Made by a program: the position numbers and the translations under genes | In this document: piece by piece, positions 45,326 through 55,512 of the stretch | Numbering within the stretch: position 1 is the stretch's first letter | Layout of the letters: every line of letters begins with the position of its first letter | NCBI GenBank assembly: GCA_030141605.1 | Contig: JAQGDQ010000275.1 | Location: forward strand, 1 to 62,000 | DNA: 62,000 nucleotides | Reading direction: 5' to 3' | Origin: Tubiluchus corallicola | Lineage: Eukaryota > Priapulida > Priapulimorpha > Priapulimorphida > Tubiluchidae | Notes under the pieces: model-generated | The model's input: the letters and a program-made list of their open reading frames with translations, nothing else | The model's database searches: none | Told to the model about the DNA's origin: nothing

Positions 45326-45677
45326 CGTAAGTGACGTCATGTAATGGCGCCGTCGGAACAGTACTGCGGGAGATTCAAAATGAAAACAAACAAAAAATAC
45401 TCTCAACACGAGTACGATATAGGCATAAAATTGCTATAAAGTAATGTAATTTTTTAAGGCAATTTTTCTGAAACCTACTTCAAGTACCCCTTCTTGTCCT
45501 TTAAGTGAAAGAGTGACCAGTGCTATAAACCCAATATGCTAAGTGACATGTCCTTTCCTTTAAACTTGCTTGGTAGACTGGTCACCATTTCTAGTTCAAC
45601 TATTTTATCGCTTCAGTCCTGGTATTGAGTTAGAGATAGAATTATCTACATACTAAGAAAAAACTTGTATATTTTAG

Positions 45678-45834
45678 GAATGGCTGTGTAAAGCAATCAA
45701 AATCGTCGGCGTCTATTCCATGATGGCGTCCATCTTCTGGACCTTTGTCGAGGGTCTCTTCTTGCATAATCGCATTGCTGTCGCTGTTTTTCAGACAGAG
45801 GCGCCCTTTCTTCTCTTTTACTTCATTGGTTGGG
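45678..45834 (+). CDS. GPCR exon with TM3
   Basis: 157 nt between tgtatattttag and gtaagt, phase 0 in and phase 1 out. It encodes EWLCKAIK through FIGWG. Confidence 0.9.
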
Positions 45835-46304
45835 GTAAGTAAAGCAGCACGACGGTGATTGTAGTCACAGAAACACTGTCAACAGAGGTTAATACCACTG
45901 GATGCTTTATTGTAACCTAATCAGTACATAAATGTCCCACATATCCCTTAAAGTGGATTAACCTGACTGTTCAGAGCACAGGTGAGTAAAACAGACAGGT
46001 GACTAGCAGGTAAAAAACTGAAAAACTGGCCATAACCAAAAGCTTTACATTCTCGCCACAGATGGCGCCTCGTGTACGAATTTGTAAGTCAGATTAACAG
46101 AAAAAGCTAAGTCTGCTACAGTGATAATGTAGAAGCGTTTTGGATTTTAAAACATTTGAAGCGCCATCTCAGTCCACGGCAAAGAAATAAAGATAAAATG
46201 CAATACACGTATAGAGTACAAAAGCTAAAAAGAGTTAAATTATCAACACTTATGGTAACATCGTATATATTAATTCTACTGGTATATATATATATATATA
46301 TATA

Positions 46305-46337
<33 letters not shown>

Positions 46338-47835
46338 AGATTCGAGGCTACAGCTTCGACGACGGCACCATTTGCGGCGATCTATACATCAAACGAAAGG
46401 TCTCGATCTAGTGTCGTGCCATTGGGGGTTTATTTTTCGAATCGGGCCCACCGCGAGGAACGGGGGGCGAAAAACCTCCAAAAATGGCCATTTTTGCAGA
46501 ACTTATACCTCTTATTTCTGAAGAACTGTAACGGGCCGGGGGGTGGTGTTGGCCATGGACAGATAGCGCGTTCAGCGGTGGGTGTCATGGCGTATTTAGA
46601 ATTTGCGAGAGGGCCAAGGCGTTTTCGAAATTTTTCGAAATTTTGGTCAAACAGCCTGCAGAAAAAAACGGTATAGCAACGCCTTGTGGGATTCTCGAAA
46701 GGAAATATATAGCTCTTTAGAAAGAGCAAGAACAGGGCTACACGATGATGTGGGCTATATTTTAGGACACGTCCACCAAAAGGAGCACCGACGAGTTAAT
46801 TAGATGTTCTATTTTTGGCAATTTTCGCTTAGAAAACTGCTGACGCAAAGCCAATGTCCTGACGTCATCATTATACCTTAACTTTAATTCAGTAAAAGCT
46901 GCTGTTTCGTTAGGTAAATAAACGAACACTAGGTAGGATGTTCGCGCATTATTGATTATAAGTGTATTTATAAGCAAATTTTTTTGCGCGGCCTTTGCTA
47001 GTATTTATATTATTATCATTATTAACATCATTTATTTTCGAACACACGTTATGTAATGACAGCGCAGGAGCATATAGTAACCATATCATGTAAAAATGTT
47101 AGGTAAAATAAATTCAAGCTGACGCATGCGCGACTGCGTGTGATGCCCCCAGGGCCGGATTATGACCTTTTGGGCCTCCCAGGATAGTTTACGTAGTTTG
47201 AAGTAAACTTCCTACAAATATTTTAAATAAACTGTAATAGCTATCTTTTGTGTGTCAGTAAACATATTCTTTTGAAATACCACTATTTTAATAGCAATAG
47301 TAGATTGTTTATTAACCAATATTAAAAGAGTATCGTTACAAATAATACTTCATTTGGTATGCAAATAATTTGCCCAACAAATCGCAAAGTGTAAATTGTT
47401 GCTCTTTCCTTTAAATACTAGATCAGATTTTAAAATAATTATTGTAAACCATACCCTTCCCTGCCCTGCTCCATGATTATAATTAATTAATATTTAAAAA
47501 AAACTTTTGATGTTAAACTAATTGGAGAAAATAAATGTCCTATGTCTATGTCTATGTCTGTGTTTCTGTCTATGTCCATGTCCATGTCCATGTCCATGTC
47601 CATGTCTGTGTTTTGTTAGCAGATGGTGTTAATATACAAACCGTAAATTCTAGTCAGAATTCTGATGGATTGTTTTCTGTATTTAGGAGCGCCATGGCTG
47701 TTCACTGTTCCTTGGGTAATTCTGCTTTACTTTTCTGAGACCAGCGAAACTAGCGACACCAGTGAATGTTGGGATAACTTTCACGAACTGCCATCTTCGT
47801 GGATTCTGATTGTGCCATGCTTATTAGTGCTGTTT
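45678..47835 (+). CDS. Class B (secretin-type) GPCR, TM3-TM5 exons
   Basis: Two exons (45,678-45,834 and 47,687-47,835) splice in phase 1 across a 1.85-kb intron. The joined 102-residue peptide reads through TM3 (WLCKAIKIVGVYSMMASIFW, FVEGLFLHNRIAVAVF), the TM4 hallmark IGWGAPWLFTVPW and the second extracellular loop cysteine in SECWDNF, into TM5 (SSWILIVPCLLVLF). FVEGL-LH, GWG-P and the CW pair are diagnostic of class B1 peptide-hormone receptors, which signal at the plasma membrane. The LHN-x-I-x-VAVF wording resembles PDF/VIP-type receptors but the ligand cannot be assigned. The N-terminal hormone-binding domain, TM1-2 and TM6-7 exons were not found in the window. Confidence 0.88.
46283..46336. 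repeat. (TA)n palindromic repeat
   Basis: Two TA runs separated by TTTCTAA, self-complementary. Confidence 0.95.
46337..46665. other. GC-rich segment of different composition in GPCR intron
   Basis: Contains GGGCCGGGGGGTGGTG, CGGGCCCACCGCGAGGAACG and CGACGACGGCACC, unlike the surrounding AT-rich DNA, and starts exactly at the end of the TA repeat. It is probably an inserted mobile element of unknown type. Frames are open on both strands for up to ~100 codons, as expected at high GC, with no motif recognised. Confidence 0.4.
47149..47345 (+). mobile_element. hAT-like repeat remnant, copy 2
   Basis: Begins CAGGGCCGGATTATGACC, a terminus typical of hAT elements, and shares TTGAAGTAAACTT, TTTAAATAAACTG and AATACCACTATTTTA with 24,120-24,395. 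It lies within the GPCR intron. Confidence 0.65.
47520..47620 (+). mobile_element. Retroelement-like 3' end with (CTATGT)n/(CCATGT)n tail
   Basis: GGAGAAAATAAATGTCC is followed by CTATGT and then CCATGT hexamers. The same arrangement occurs inverted at 50,541-50,600, pointing to an AATAAA-terminated element whose tail expanded. Confidence 0.45.
47687..47835 (+). CDS. GPCR exon with TM4-TM5
   Basis: 149 nt between gtatttag and gtaagt, phase 1 in and phase 0 out. It encodes APWLFTVPWVILLYF through VPCLLVLF. The donor is the first of six tandemly repeated copies. Confidence 0.9.
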
Positions 47836-48200
47836 GTAAGTTGATGCTTTTTGTGGTCACCCATCATATACTTATCAGGCTCAACATTGCTTAACTATGA
47901 TTAATGTTTGTAAGTTGATGCTTTTTGCGGTCACCCATCGTATATTGATCAGGCTCAACATTGCTTAACTATGATTACTGTTTGTAAGTTGATGCTTTTT
48001 GCGGTCACCCATCGTATACTGATCAGGCTCAACATTGCTTAACTATGATTACTGTTTGTAAGTAGATGCTTTTTGCGGTCACCCATCATATACTGATCAG
48101 GCTCAACATTGCTTAACTATGATTACTGTTTGTAAGTAGATGCTTTTTGCGGTCACCCATCATATACTGATCAGGCTTTACTGTTTGTAAGCTGATGCTT
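47832..48200 (+). repeat. 74-bp tandem repeat carrying the splice donor
   Basis: Five units of 74 bp and a partial sixth start at GTTTGTAAGT positions 47,832, 47,906, 47,980, 48,054, 48,128 and 48,183. The period begins in the last four bases of the GPCR exon. In frame, the first copy reads GTA AGT TGA, so read-through stops at once. Confidence 0.95.
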
Positions 48201-48469
48201 TCTAGTTGTATAAGAAGTTTTTAAGTTAATTAGACATGTTTTTGTACAATTCTTTCTTCAAAAGAAGACTGTGGGTTGTGGGTTTCATACAACATTTGTT
48301 ATAAAGAATACAGAAATCTTGATTATTGTTTTGCCACACGCTACAAATTCTAGATGATTTCATTTCCATAGGAGAATACTGCATCCTACCCGTGTATCGA
48401 ACATTTTCTTACCACTATAACGTGCATCATGCTTGCATTTAGACATTTTCGTATTACATTATCATCCTA

Positions 48470-48640
48470 TGTGCGCCCGTGTAACATACCAAGACGTTGT
48501 AGAACAAATATGGGAAACATTTCATTAGCTATATGGGACCAGTCCTATGGAATAGACTAAGCCGCAATTCAAAATGTAGTCACTCCCTTTCAACTTTTAA
48601 AAAAACCGCCAGAAAAGAAATATTTCAAAAGTATTGAGAG
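48470..48640 (+). mobile_element. Decayed LINE RT C-terminus
   Basis: One frame reads NIPRRCRTNMGNISLAIW and, after a shift, MGPVLWNRLSRN and LSTFKKTARKEIFQKY. The R-T-N-x-G, then G-P-x-x-WN-x-L, then STFK order is the usual end of CR1/L2-type reverse transcriptases. A 3' UTR-like stretch runs to an AATAAA-like site at 48,948. Confidence 0.65.
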
Positions 48641-49065
48641 TAACACAGTTTGATAATGGTAATCACCTGCATTCTTTTTCCACAGTAATCTTAATAAAAC
48701 GTGACTATGCTCAACAGGTTACTGAACACTTTATAATCATGATCACAGTTTTTCTTAGTTCTCTCTCCATTTCATCTTTCATTCACTACTCCCCTCCCCA
48801 CTTTTATGTATATATTATCATCATTTCAATTATTAATCACTTCTTTAAGATTTCCACGTTCAGTTTGGCCTGTCAAGTATTTCAAATTCATGTATGTCTT
48901 AAACACTTCATAGCAATGCTGTTTTATATCGTGTAATTGAGCTTAAAAAATAAAAGTCTAAAATTTAATATATTTTAAAATGTTGTTGTGATAGATGTAA
49001 TTGATGTTCGGAAGAACAGTGGATAATTTTTGAAACCTGCACAAAGTCTTGAATTCTGCACATGC

Positions 49066-49172
49066 CTATAGTTGTTGTTGTTGTCGTTGCTGTTGTTGTT
49101 TTTGTTGCTGCTCCTGCTGCTGTTGTTGCTGTTGTCGTTGTCGTTGCCGTTGTCGTCGTCGTTGTTGTTGTC
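49066..49172. repeat. GTT/GCT/GTC triplet repeat
   Basis: About 105 bp of mixed GTT, GCT and GTC triplets. Confidence 0.93.
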
Positions 49173-49875
49173 AAATTTTTTTGTCGAAAAAACGGCACGG
49201 TTTTCATCATTACAGGAGACTGAAATTTTGCATGAAGACGCTCCGGATCATTGCGTAGAACGGCAACGGAGCTCGATTTTTCACTTTCATAACACAGCCC
49301 TAATATATGCCCGATAAATGGACCTGACTCATGCTTGTTACATTTTTGCAGTTTCTTTCTTTCTAATGTAGACTTGTGCTAAATGAAGGGCCTGTTCCAT
49401 TTAGAACAACATTTTACCATTGGCATCGTCCTTTTCTGAAAAAAATTAGGACATGTACAATTTTTACCTCATAATAAGTAAAAGGCAGAATTTTGTTGTA
49501 CTTTGTGAGAATTTTATTACAAAACTGGAAGTTATAGCAAAAATACCGGAAATATAATAACATTCCACACGAAATGTGCCGTATCCAAACCAAGCACATT
49601 AATGCTTCCATATCCCAGTGTACTTTGTACTCAGGCGTCAGGTTATTTTTTATTTTTATTTCATCGCATGTGAAAAAGCTATAAAAATGTTCAAACATGC
49701 ATTAAGAAGTAAAAAGTACATAGACGTTTACTACATATATCATATACTACAGCTATACAGATTTTACGTAAAAAAATTGAGCTTATTAGTTAAGCCAATA
49801 GAAAGTACATAGGTTTTTATGTACACTAATATGTAACTGCATTAGAAAGTACCTATAATAGAAACATATTTACTT

Positions 49876-49878
<3 letters not shown>

Positions 49879-49972
<94 letters not shown>

Positions 49973-50045
49973 GTATTTGTTGTTTTGTAAGTATTGCGTG
50001 TTATGCACTCTGTAAGCTTAGTTCGAAATAAAGTTAAATCAAATC
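49879..50045 (+). repeat. (CT)n microsatellite followed by LINE-like 3' end
   Basis: CT units run to 49,969. The following 75 bp end CGAAATAAAGTTAAATCAAATC, an AATAAA signal with ATCAA tail typical of a retrotransposon 3' end. Confidence 0.75.
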
Positions 50046-50362
50046 AAAATGAATCTTCACCTTTTCGTATTTGGTCACAGTTTTTTCCAGTCCAGTTGAT
50101 TCTTTCTCGCGTTCTATCCTAGCACAAGATATTTAATTGGTGGTATCAAATGGTGCAAACCTCCCTTGTGGGTTGGCGTGATGCATTACATGTTAGATAC
50201 TGAATTAGATGCCGTGGTAGCAAATGCAAAAGAAAAGCTTTGTACTAGCATGAAAAGCCTAAAAATGAAAAGTTTTCATTTCTCGTATCTCAAAAGCTGA
50301 ATTACTGTGTTTACAATTTGTATAAACACAGTAATTCAGTTTTTTAACTATAATATGTTTGT

Positions 50363-50425
50363 TTTAATAAACTTACTCACTTACTTACTTACTTGCTTAT
50401 TTCCTTCCTTACTTACTTACTTACA
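50363..50425. repeat. Short (TTAC)n-type repeat
   Basis: AATAAACTTACTCACTTACT, then TTAC units with TTCC changes. As at 43,290, an AATAAA-like string stands just before the array. Confidence 0.85.
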
Positions 50426-51165
50426 TGCTACTTAATGGTGACTGTTCGTTATACGTTACAATTCATTAAAAGGAATGAATCTGTATATGGTTTCAGATAC
50501 ACAAGTATGCCAGACGTACCAAAAGTAAGAACTAAATATGGCGGTAGTAGACATAGACATAGACATAGGCATTTTTATTTATCTCCTCATTTACACCAGT
50601 ATACAAATTGACTTATTTTTATAGTTATTGATTAAAAAGGATAAATTAAGCATAAAGGAAAGAGTTAGGGGGGGGGGTGCAGGAGAAAGGGTGGCGAAAG
50701 ACCAATTGGTCATCGAGTCAGCTATCCTTAATAGTTTTCGAAGTTCTGGTGTGAAAAATTTGGAATAGATTACCTGAGCACGTGAGAGTTGGTTCAAATG
50801 ATCAATTTAATGTTTTTAAGAAACTTTTACTGACATGGAATGGAGAGTCTTGCAGATGTTCTTTTTGTCATAATGTATAATTTTCTGCTAAATTTTTGTC
50901 TACATTGCTTACCTCTATATTCTATACTCTATACCTCTATATTACCCCTATGTTACCAATGCAGTCTGGGTTGGGTAATTTTAGTTATGCTTTATGTTAA
51001 ATGACAAATTAAGTTTTATTCGTTTTTTATCACAGGGATGAATGTTTTCATAGGTATATCTTTATCTTGTATTTCTTATCCGTTCTTTATCAGTCGTTTG
51101 CAAAAGCTTCATAGTTTATGTTTATAGTTTGTATGACTTTAAATAAAGTATACTCTACATACAAT
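50426..51165 (+). mobile_element. Truncated LINE, interrupted by a nested insertion
   Basis: DVPKVRTKYGG (about 50,510-50,545) and, after a gap, KIWNRLPEHVR, FNVFKKLLLTWNG and CRCSFC (50,735-50,875) are consecutive parts of a LINE reverse-transcriptase C-terminus. The 3' UTR ends near TTTAAATAAAGTATAC at about 51,150. The gap is a separate insertion. Confidence 0.7.
50541..50725 (-). mobile_element. Nested retroelement-like insertion
   Basis: On the minus strand it ends AATAAAAATGCCTATGTC with further CTATGT units, like the element at 47,520. It interrupts the LINE frame around it. It contains a run of 11 G on the plus strand. Confidence 0.5.
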
Positions 51166-52059
51166 TTTTACGTTGCACACGCAATCCCGGTCCACTCCCC
51201 CCCCCCTTCATCCCCATCAAGCCCACTTCTGCTTCTGCCCAACAAGACGTCGCGGCTGAGACAGCCACGTCACAATAATGGTCAGTTGAGGTAGAAGGCA
51301 TTGTTCGCCCACTTCTTTGAACAGGCGCTTTTGGTAAGGAGGATTAGTTGAACACAAGTTTGGCAACACGTGTAATGTAGCATAAACTAATGTCCTTAGA
51401 CAGGTGAATTAATTAGTCCTTGCTACTTACTACCTGAAGTAGACATTGCTCGAATGTGGGGACATCTATTTGTAAGGTGACTGTAATCTAAAAGGTCTCC
51501 AAAATGTCTTTTGCCGAAAAAATCTTTTCAGGTCATTTCTTTAACATGTAGACATTTTTAGGAGCCTTCCAGTAATAATTAAAGTGTATTAATTTTTTTC
51601 AAGCTTTTACTCTCAATGGTTCAACGTGGCTCATGATGAGAATGTTGTTTTGTTAGTGGGCCAGGATTAATCCCTAGGCTACACGTTACGATCATAACTT
51701 CCCTGAGAGGAATTTAGTAAAGCAACAATAATGACTAAATCTAAAATTACGAACTCAAATGTGAGTTTTTGTTGGATGTAGCGTTATTTTATCTTCGGTT
51801 ATCCATCCACACATTTTCCAAAGCCAGCGTTGCTTGATTTTGCTAATAGTTTCTTAATTAATCGCCATAATTTGTAGCAGTCAGGAAAACATGGCAAACA
51901 GATTGAACACCTTTCCCTATTTTGTTTACGATGATGCAATTTATCTTAGGTGATTATATGATCAACGTATTTTACCGATTACTGTAACAAGTTAAAGAAA
52001 ATGTTTCGTCGTTCTTATTAGCATTAAGTTATTTATTTAACAGAAAATGCGTGTGCCTT

Positions 52060-52548
52060 TACTTTAATTTTATATTAAACAAAACGTTTCGAGATTTCGT
52101 ATATCTTTGCGTCATATACTCACGCAGAGCTTTGAAATCTCAAAACAACATGTTTAATCTGCAATATCAAACAACACGTATTATCAACGTTCACCCAGTA
52201 GTCTGTAGTTAGTGGCATATCAAAACCTGTCATGCATTAACATCACATCAACAAATTAAAACCCGCCACACACAAAACACTCAAGTCACTAACACAAAAC
52301 ATTCATAAAACACCTAATTTCAATTACAAATTGTAAATATTGTAAAGTTTTAAAGTTTTAAATGAGTCTTAAGTCTTATAGTAAGTAATTACAACATTAC
52401 TTGTGTTTTTATAATTGTAAAATCATTTTTTAACACAATTTCTCACAGCATCTTAAACACTGGTCACACTATCAATTTTTGAATGAGTAGTTTACAGTTC
52501 AACGACATCTAATTTTAACAGCAATAAAGAATTTTATTATTATTTATT
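52060..52548 (+). mobile_element. Dispersed repeat R3 (LINE 3' end), copy 1
   Basis: Matches 57,905-58,385 in reverse complement across nearly its whole length (CCCGCCACACACAAAACACT; CACCTAATTTCAATT; AGTAATTACAACATTACTT). It ends GCAATAAAGAATTTTATT then ATT units, the form of a non-LTR retrotransposon 3' end. Confidence 0.8.
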
Positions 52549-52860
52549 ATTATTATTAATAAAACATGATAAAAGGTAATAAATGCTTTGACACATTATG
52601 TTTTACTTATAAGTCACGAAATTTACCAAATATATCAAACTCGTGGAGGATTTATGAGTAACTAATTATACCTGCAAATAACCAGTTTTTATTTCTCCCG
52701 TGTTTGTAAAACTGTTAATTATTAACGGTAAACAGAACAGACGCCTAATTTCCGTGTTTTTAATCCATTTTGGCATTCATGTTACAAAATTAAAACTTTT
52801 ATTAAAATTATATAAATTGAAGGTTTACACATGGTCTTTTATCAATTATTTATAAATTAT

Positions 52861-53372
52861 TATAGTAGTAGTAGTAGTTTATTGTCACATATGACCATGT
52901 TATTACAATAATCACTTCTACATGGAAAAACAGATATTCGTACTAAGTACGGAGATACAGACATCGTATTAATAACAGAAAAATTAGTATTAATACCAAA
53001 TAATTCAGCTGATACTCCAAATTTAGCTAATACTCCATTTTCCAGATTTACAAAAAATCATTCCAAGTATTTATAGTGATGTAATCTTTATTTCTTATAC
53101 GATTTGTTTTCTTGCATGCCAAAACTACATGTTCCTCATCTTCTACGCTTATACCATCGCAGGTACACGATCTCAAGTTTCTACAAATCGGTGGTCTAGC
53201 CCATATTTTTGTCTCAACTTTTAAGTGATGAGACGAAAGCATCAAACGGCTGAATTTAATTCTCAACGAATCAGGCAAGTTTGCAAAATAAATTGAGTGC
53301 TGAGCCAACGCAGGATTTAGCTTTACGTAAGTAGAGCACCGAGCTTTTCTTTGTGCATTTCCATTAAACTCA
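52861..53372 (-). mobile_element. Truncated LINE: RT C-terminal zinc-knuckle-like end
   Basis: The minus-strand frame reads RKARCSTYVKLNPALAQHSI, LPDSLRIKFSRLMLSSHHL, then a C-x-C...H...C pattern (RSCTCDG, EDEEHVVLAC) and stops at 53,048. This is the end of LINE ORF2 proteins of the type whose last domain reads ...C-x-x-C...ED-x-x-H-x-x-x-x-C. After the stop, CAATAAACTACTACTACTAC at 52,880-52,862 is the poly(A) signal and tail. The first part of the element is missing. Confidence 0.8.
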
Positions 53373-53399
53373 AAGATTCTTGATTATGTCGTCATTTTG

Positions 53400-55190
53400 G
53401 TACGATTTAAAAACTGCAAATTTTTTAGAGCTAACAGGTTTACAATGTTTGGAGTGTTTATACCTGATGCTAATAACTTACTATATTTAATTTAGCGCCC
53501 CATTGCTGTATGCTGTACAACACAACACAAAGTTGCTAGCGGGTAGGCAAATGCCGCTAAATCCTCACTCTATTACACCAAATAATGCGCACAATTTGTA
53601 GTAGTTTTCATACCAAAACATCCTATCTTGGTATTGTTCCACGCTAAACCTTATTCATCTGAGAAAATTATGTAGGAAATTTGAAAAGCCTATAATCCTG
53701 CTGGAATTATGAGCGACGGACCGACCGTGTCAGGATGGACAAAAGTGGAAATAGTCAGAGCTGGCTTGGCAAATTCGCCGAGCTATTGTCGTTGCGAGAT
53801 TACACTCAGCTTATGTGCAGAAATCGCATCCGACATAAACATGCCAATAACCTGCCTTCCCTCAATTTTCTACATCCCAGCGAGAGTTAAACCACCTCTG
53901 AAAGTCAAAATAGTTCGAGTTTATTAAAGCCTTGTGTAATTTAGTCAAGCCTTTGTGAGTTTTTTCGACGTCAAAAGAAACAGCCGGAAAAAATTTAAAA
54001 GTGCTTGTTATTAAGTTCTCACAAAAGAGTTCGAGTAAAAGATAAGGTCTTAATTGCCTGCACGGAAAATATGCAACTAAAAATAGAACGTGTGAAAAAG
54101 GACAGTTTATTGAGCTTTCTTTTCTTTTCTATAAGTTTAGTAATAATGCATTGAGGTGTTTTCAAATGATATTCATTACAAACACCCCTTGTGTAATTCG
54201 CCATTCATTGCATTTGTGATCAAATCTCCCAGATAAAAAAACTACGGGCACCAAAACGGGAATTAATAGTCGGTTTACCGATATCGTGTGAATCATAGGT
54301 GAAGCATATACCGGGTGGCGCAGAAAAAAAGGTGTCGAAGTTTTAGACTGCAATAATATCACAAGCAAGTGCTCCACAAAATTGAAATTTCACAGTCTGA
54401 TTTTGTGATATATTGCCTTCTGCCTTTGACAGTTTGCTCAAATAAAAAAAATTAAGAAAGAACAAAAATATTTCTTCAGTAACTATTGACTTTCTGTGTT
54501 TTTGTATGTTTTTTGTTTATTTTGTTAATATATAATATACGTATATAATGTATATCTTTCTCAACTGTCGTGTGTTCGGCATTTTTGATAAACAGTTGTG
54601 TAAGACATAATGTATTATGTACGTATAAATAAAGTAATGTATATAGATTATATGTATTTCGACAAGCAGCGTATAATGTATAATACAATATATAAATAAT
54701 GCAATGTACTTATCCTCACTAGGTCTTTTTTATATAATGTACATATTACGTTATTTAATCTTCCTTGACTAACCTGCACCTCTAATCACATTCTTCTCTA
54801 TACACACCCTAATTTTATACCCTGCCTTGTCTTGCTTAACCCTTTCTCACTATCAGTTTTGTGTTTACAAGATTTTCTTTCAAAACAGTTTGAAGCATTT
54901 TATCATAAGCAATTAGTTTTTTGGCTTGTCATTTTGTAATTATTGTCTCATATCATTGAATGTACAATGTTTTTTTTGTGAGAAATATATCTAAATCTAA
55001 ATTTAATGTTACAAGTTTATAGTTTTAGTGGTTTTTAAGTTATGGCCTAAAAGCTTTTGCATGTTTAAAATTTAAATCCCGGAACACGATGTTAGTTAAT
55101 CATCAACTGAAAAATGGCTTCCTTGACATGCAAAACACCCAAAATATCGCAGCAAAGCAGTAAAGAAATCAATTAGTTTGCGTCATGGTT
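53400..55190. other. No gene recognised; one LINE-like 3' tail
   Basis: A 72-codon plus-strand frame at 53,709-53,927 has no known motif. Sequence to about 55,000 ends ATATCTAAATCTAAA, a retroelement-like tail. ACCGGGTGGCGCAG at 54,309 resembles DNA-element termini but has no partner. Confidence 0.35.
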
Positions 55191-55194
55191 AAAG

Positions 55195-55512
55195 GTGATC
55201 ATCGAACGTTCGAGTTCGATTCGACCCTAAAATTATAGATTCGAATAATTCAGCAATTCATCCGCGCATGCTCTTTACCATTAAAATGTTTAAAACAGCA
55301 TGCAATTAGCACAATATAGCTGTAGTTTCTGTGCAAAAATTTAAACAAACTAATAGTGGTCTTACTGCAGAACAAAATCAAGTAATATGCACGATCTTTG
55401 TAAGACCACTTTTTACTGCTGATTAGAAAACTTGTTTGAAAATCTTTCAAACTCAATTCGAATTCGATTCGGAATCGAACACTGAAATTCGATTCGATTC
55501 GGACTCGCTTTC
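55195..55512. mobile_element. Element with TTCGA-rich inverted ends
   Basis: The left end has TTCGAGTTCGATTCGA and the right end AATTCGATTCGATTCGG; both read as ATTCGATTCGA-type inverted repeats around about 200 bp of unique sequence. A MITE is likely, but the ends are low-complexity. Confidence 0.45.
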
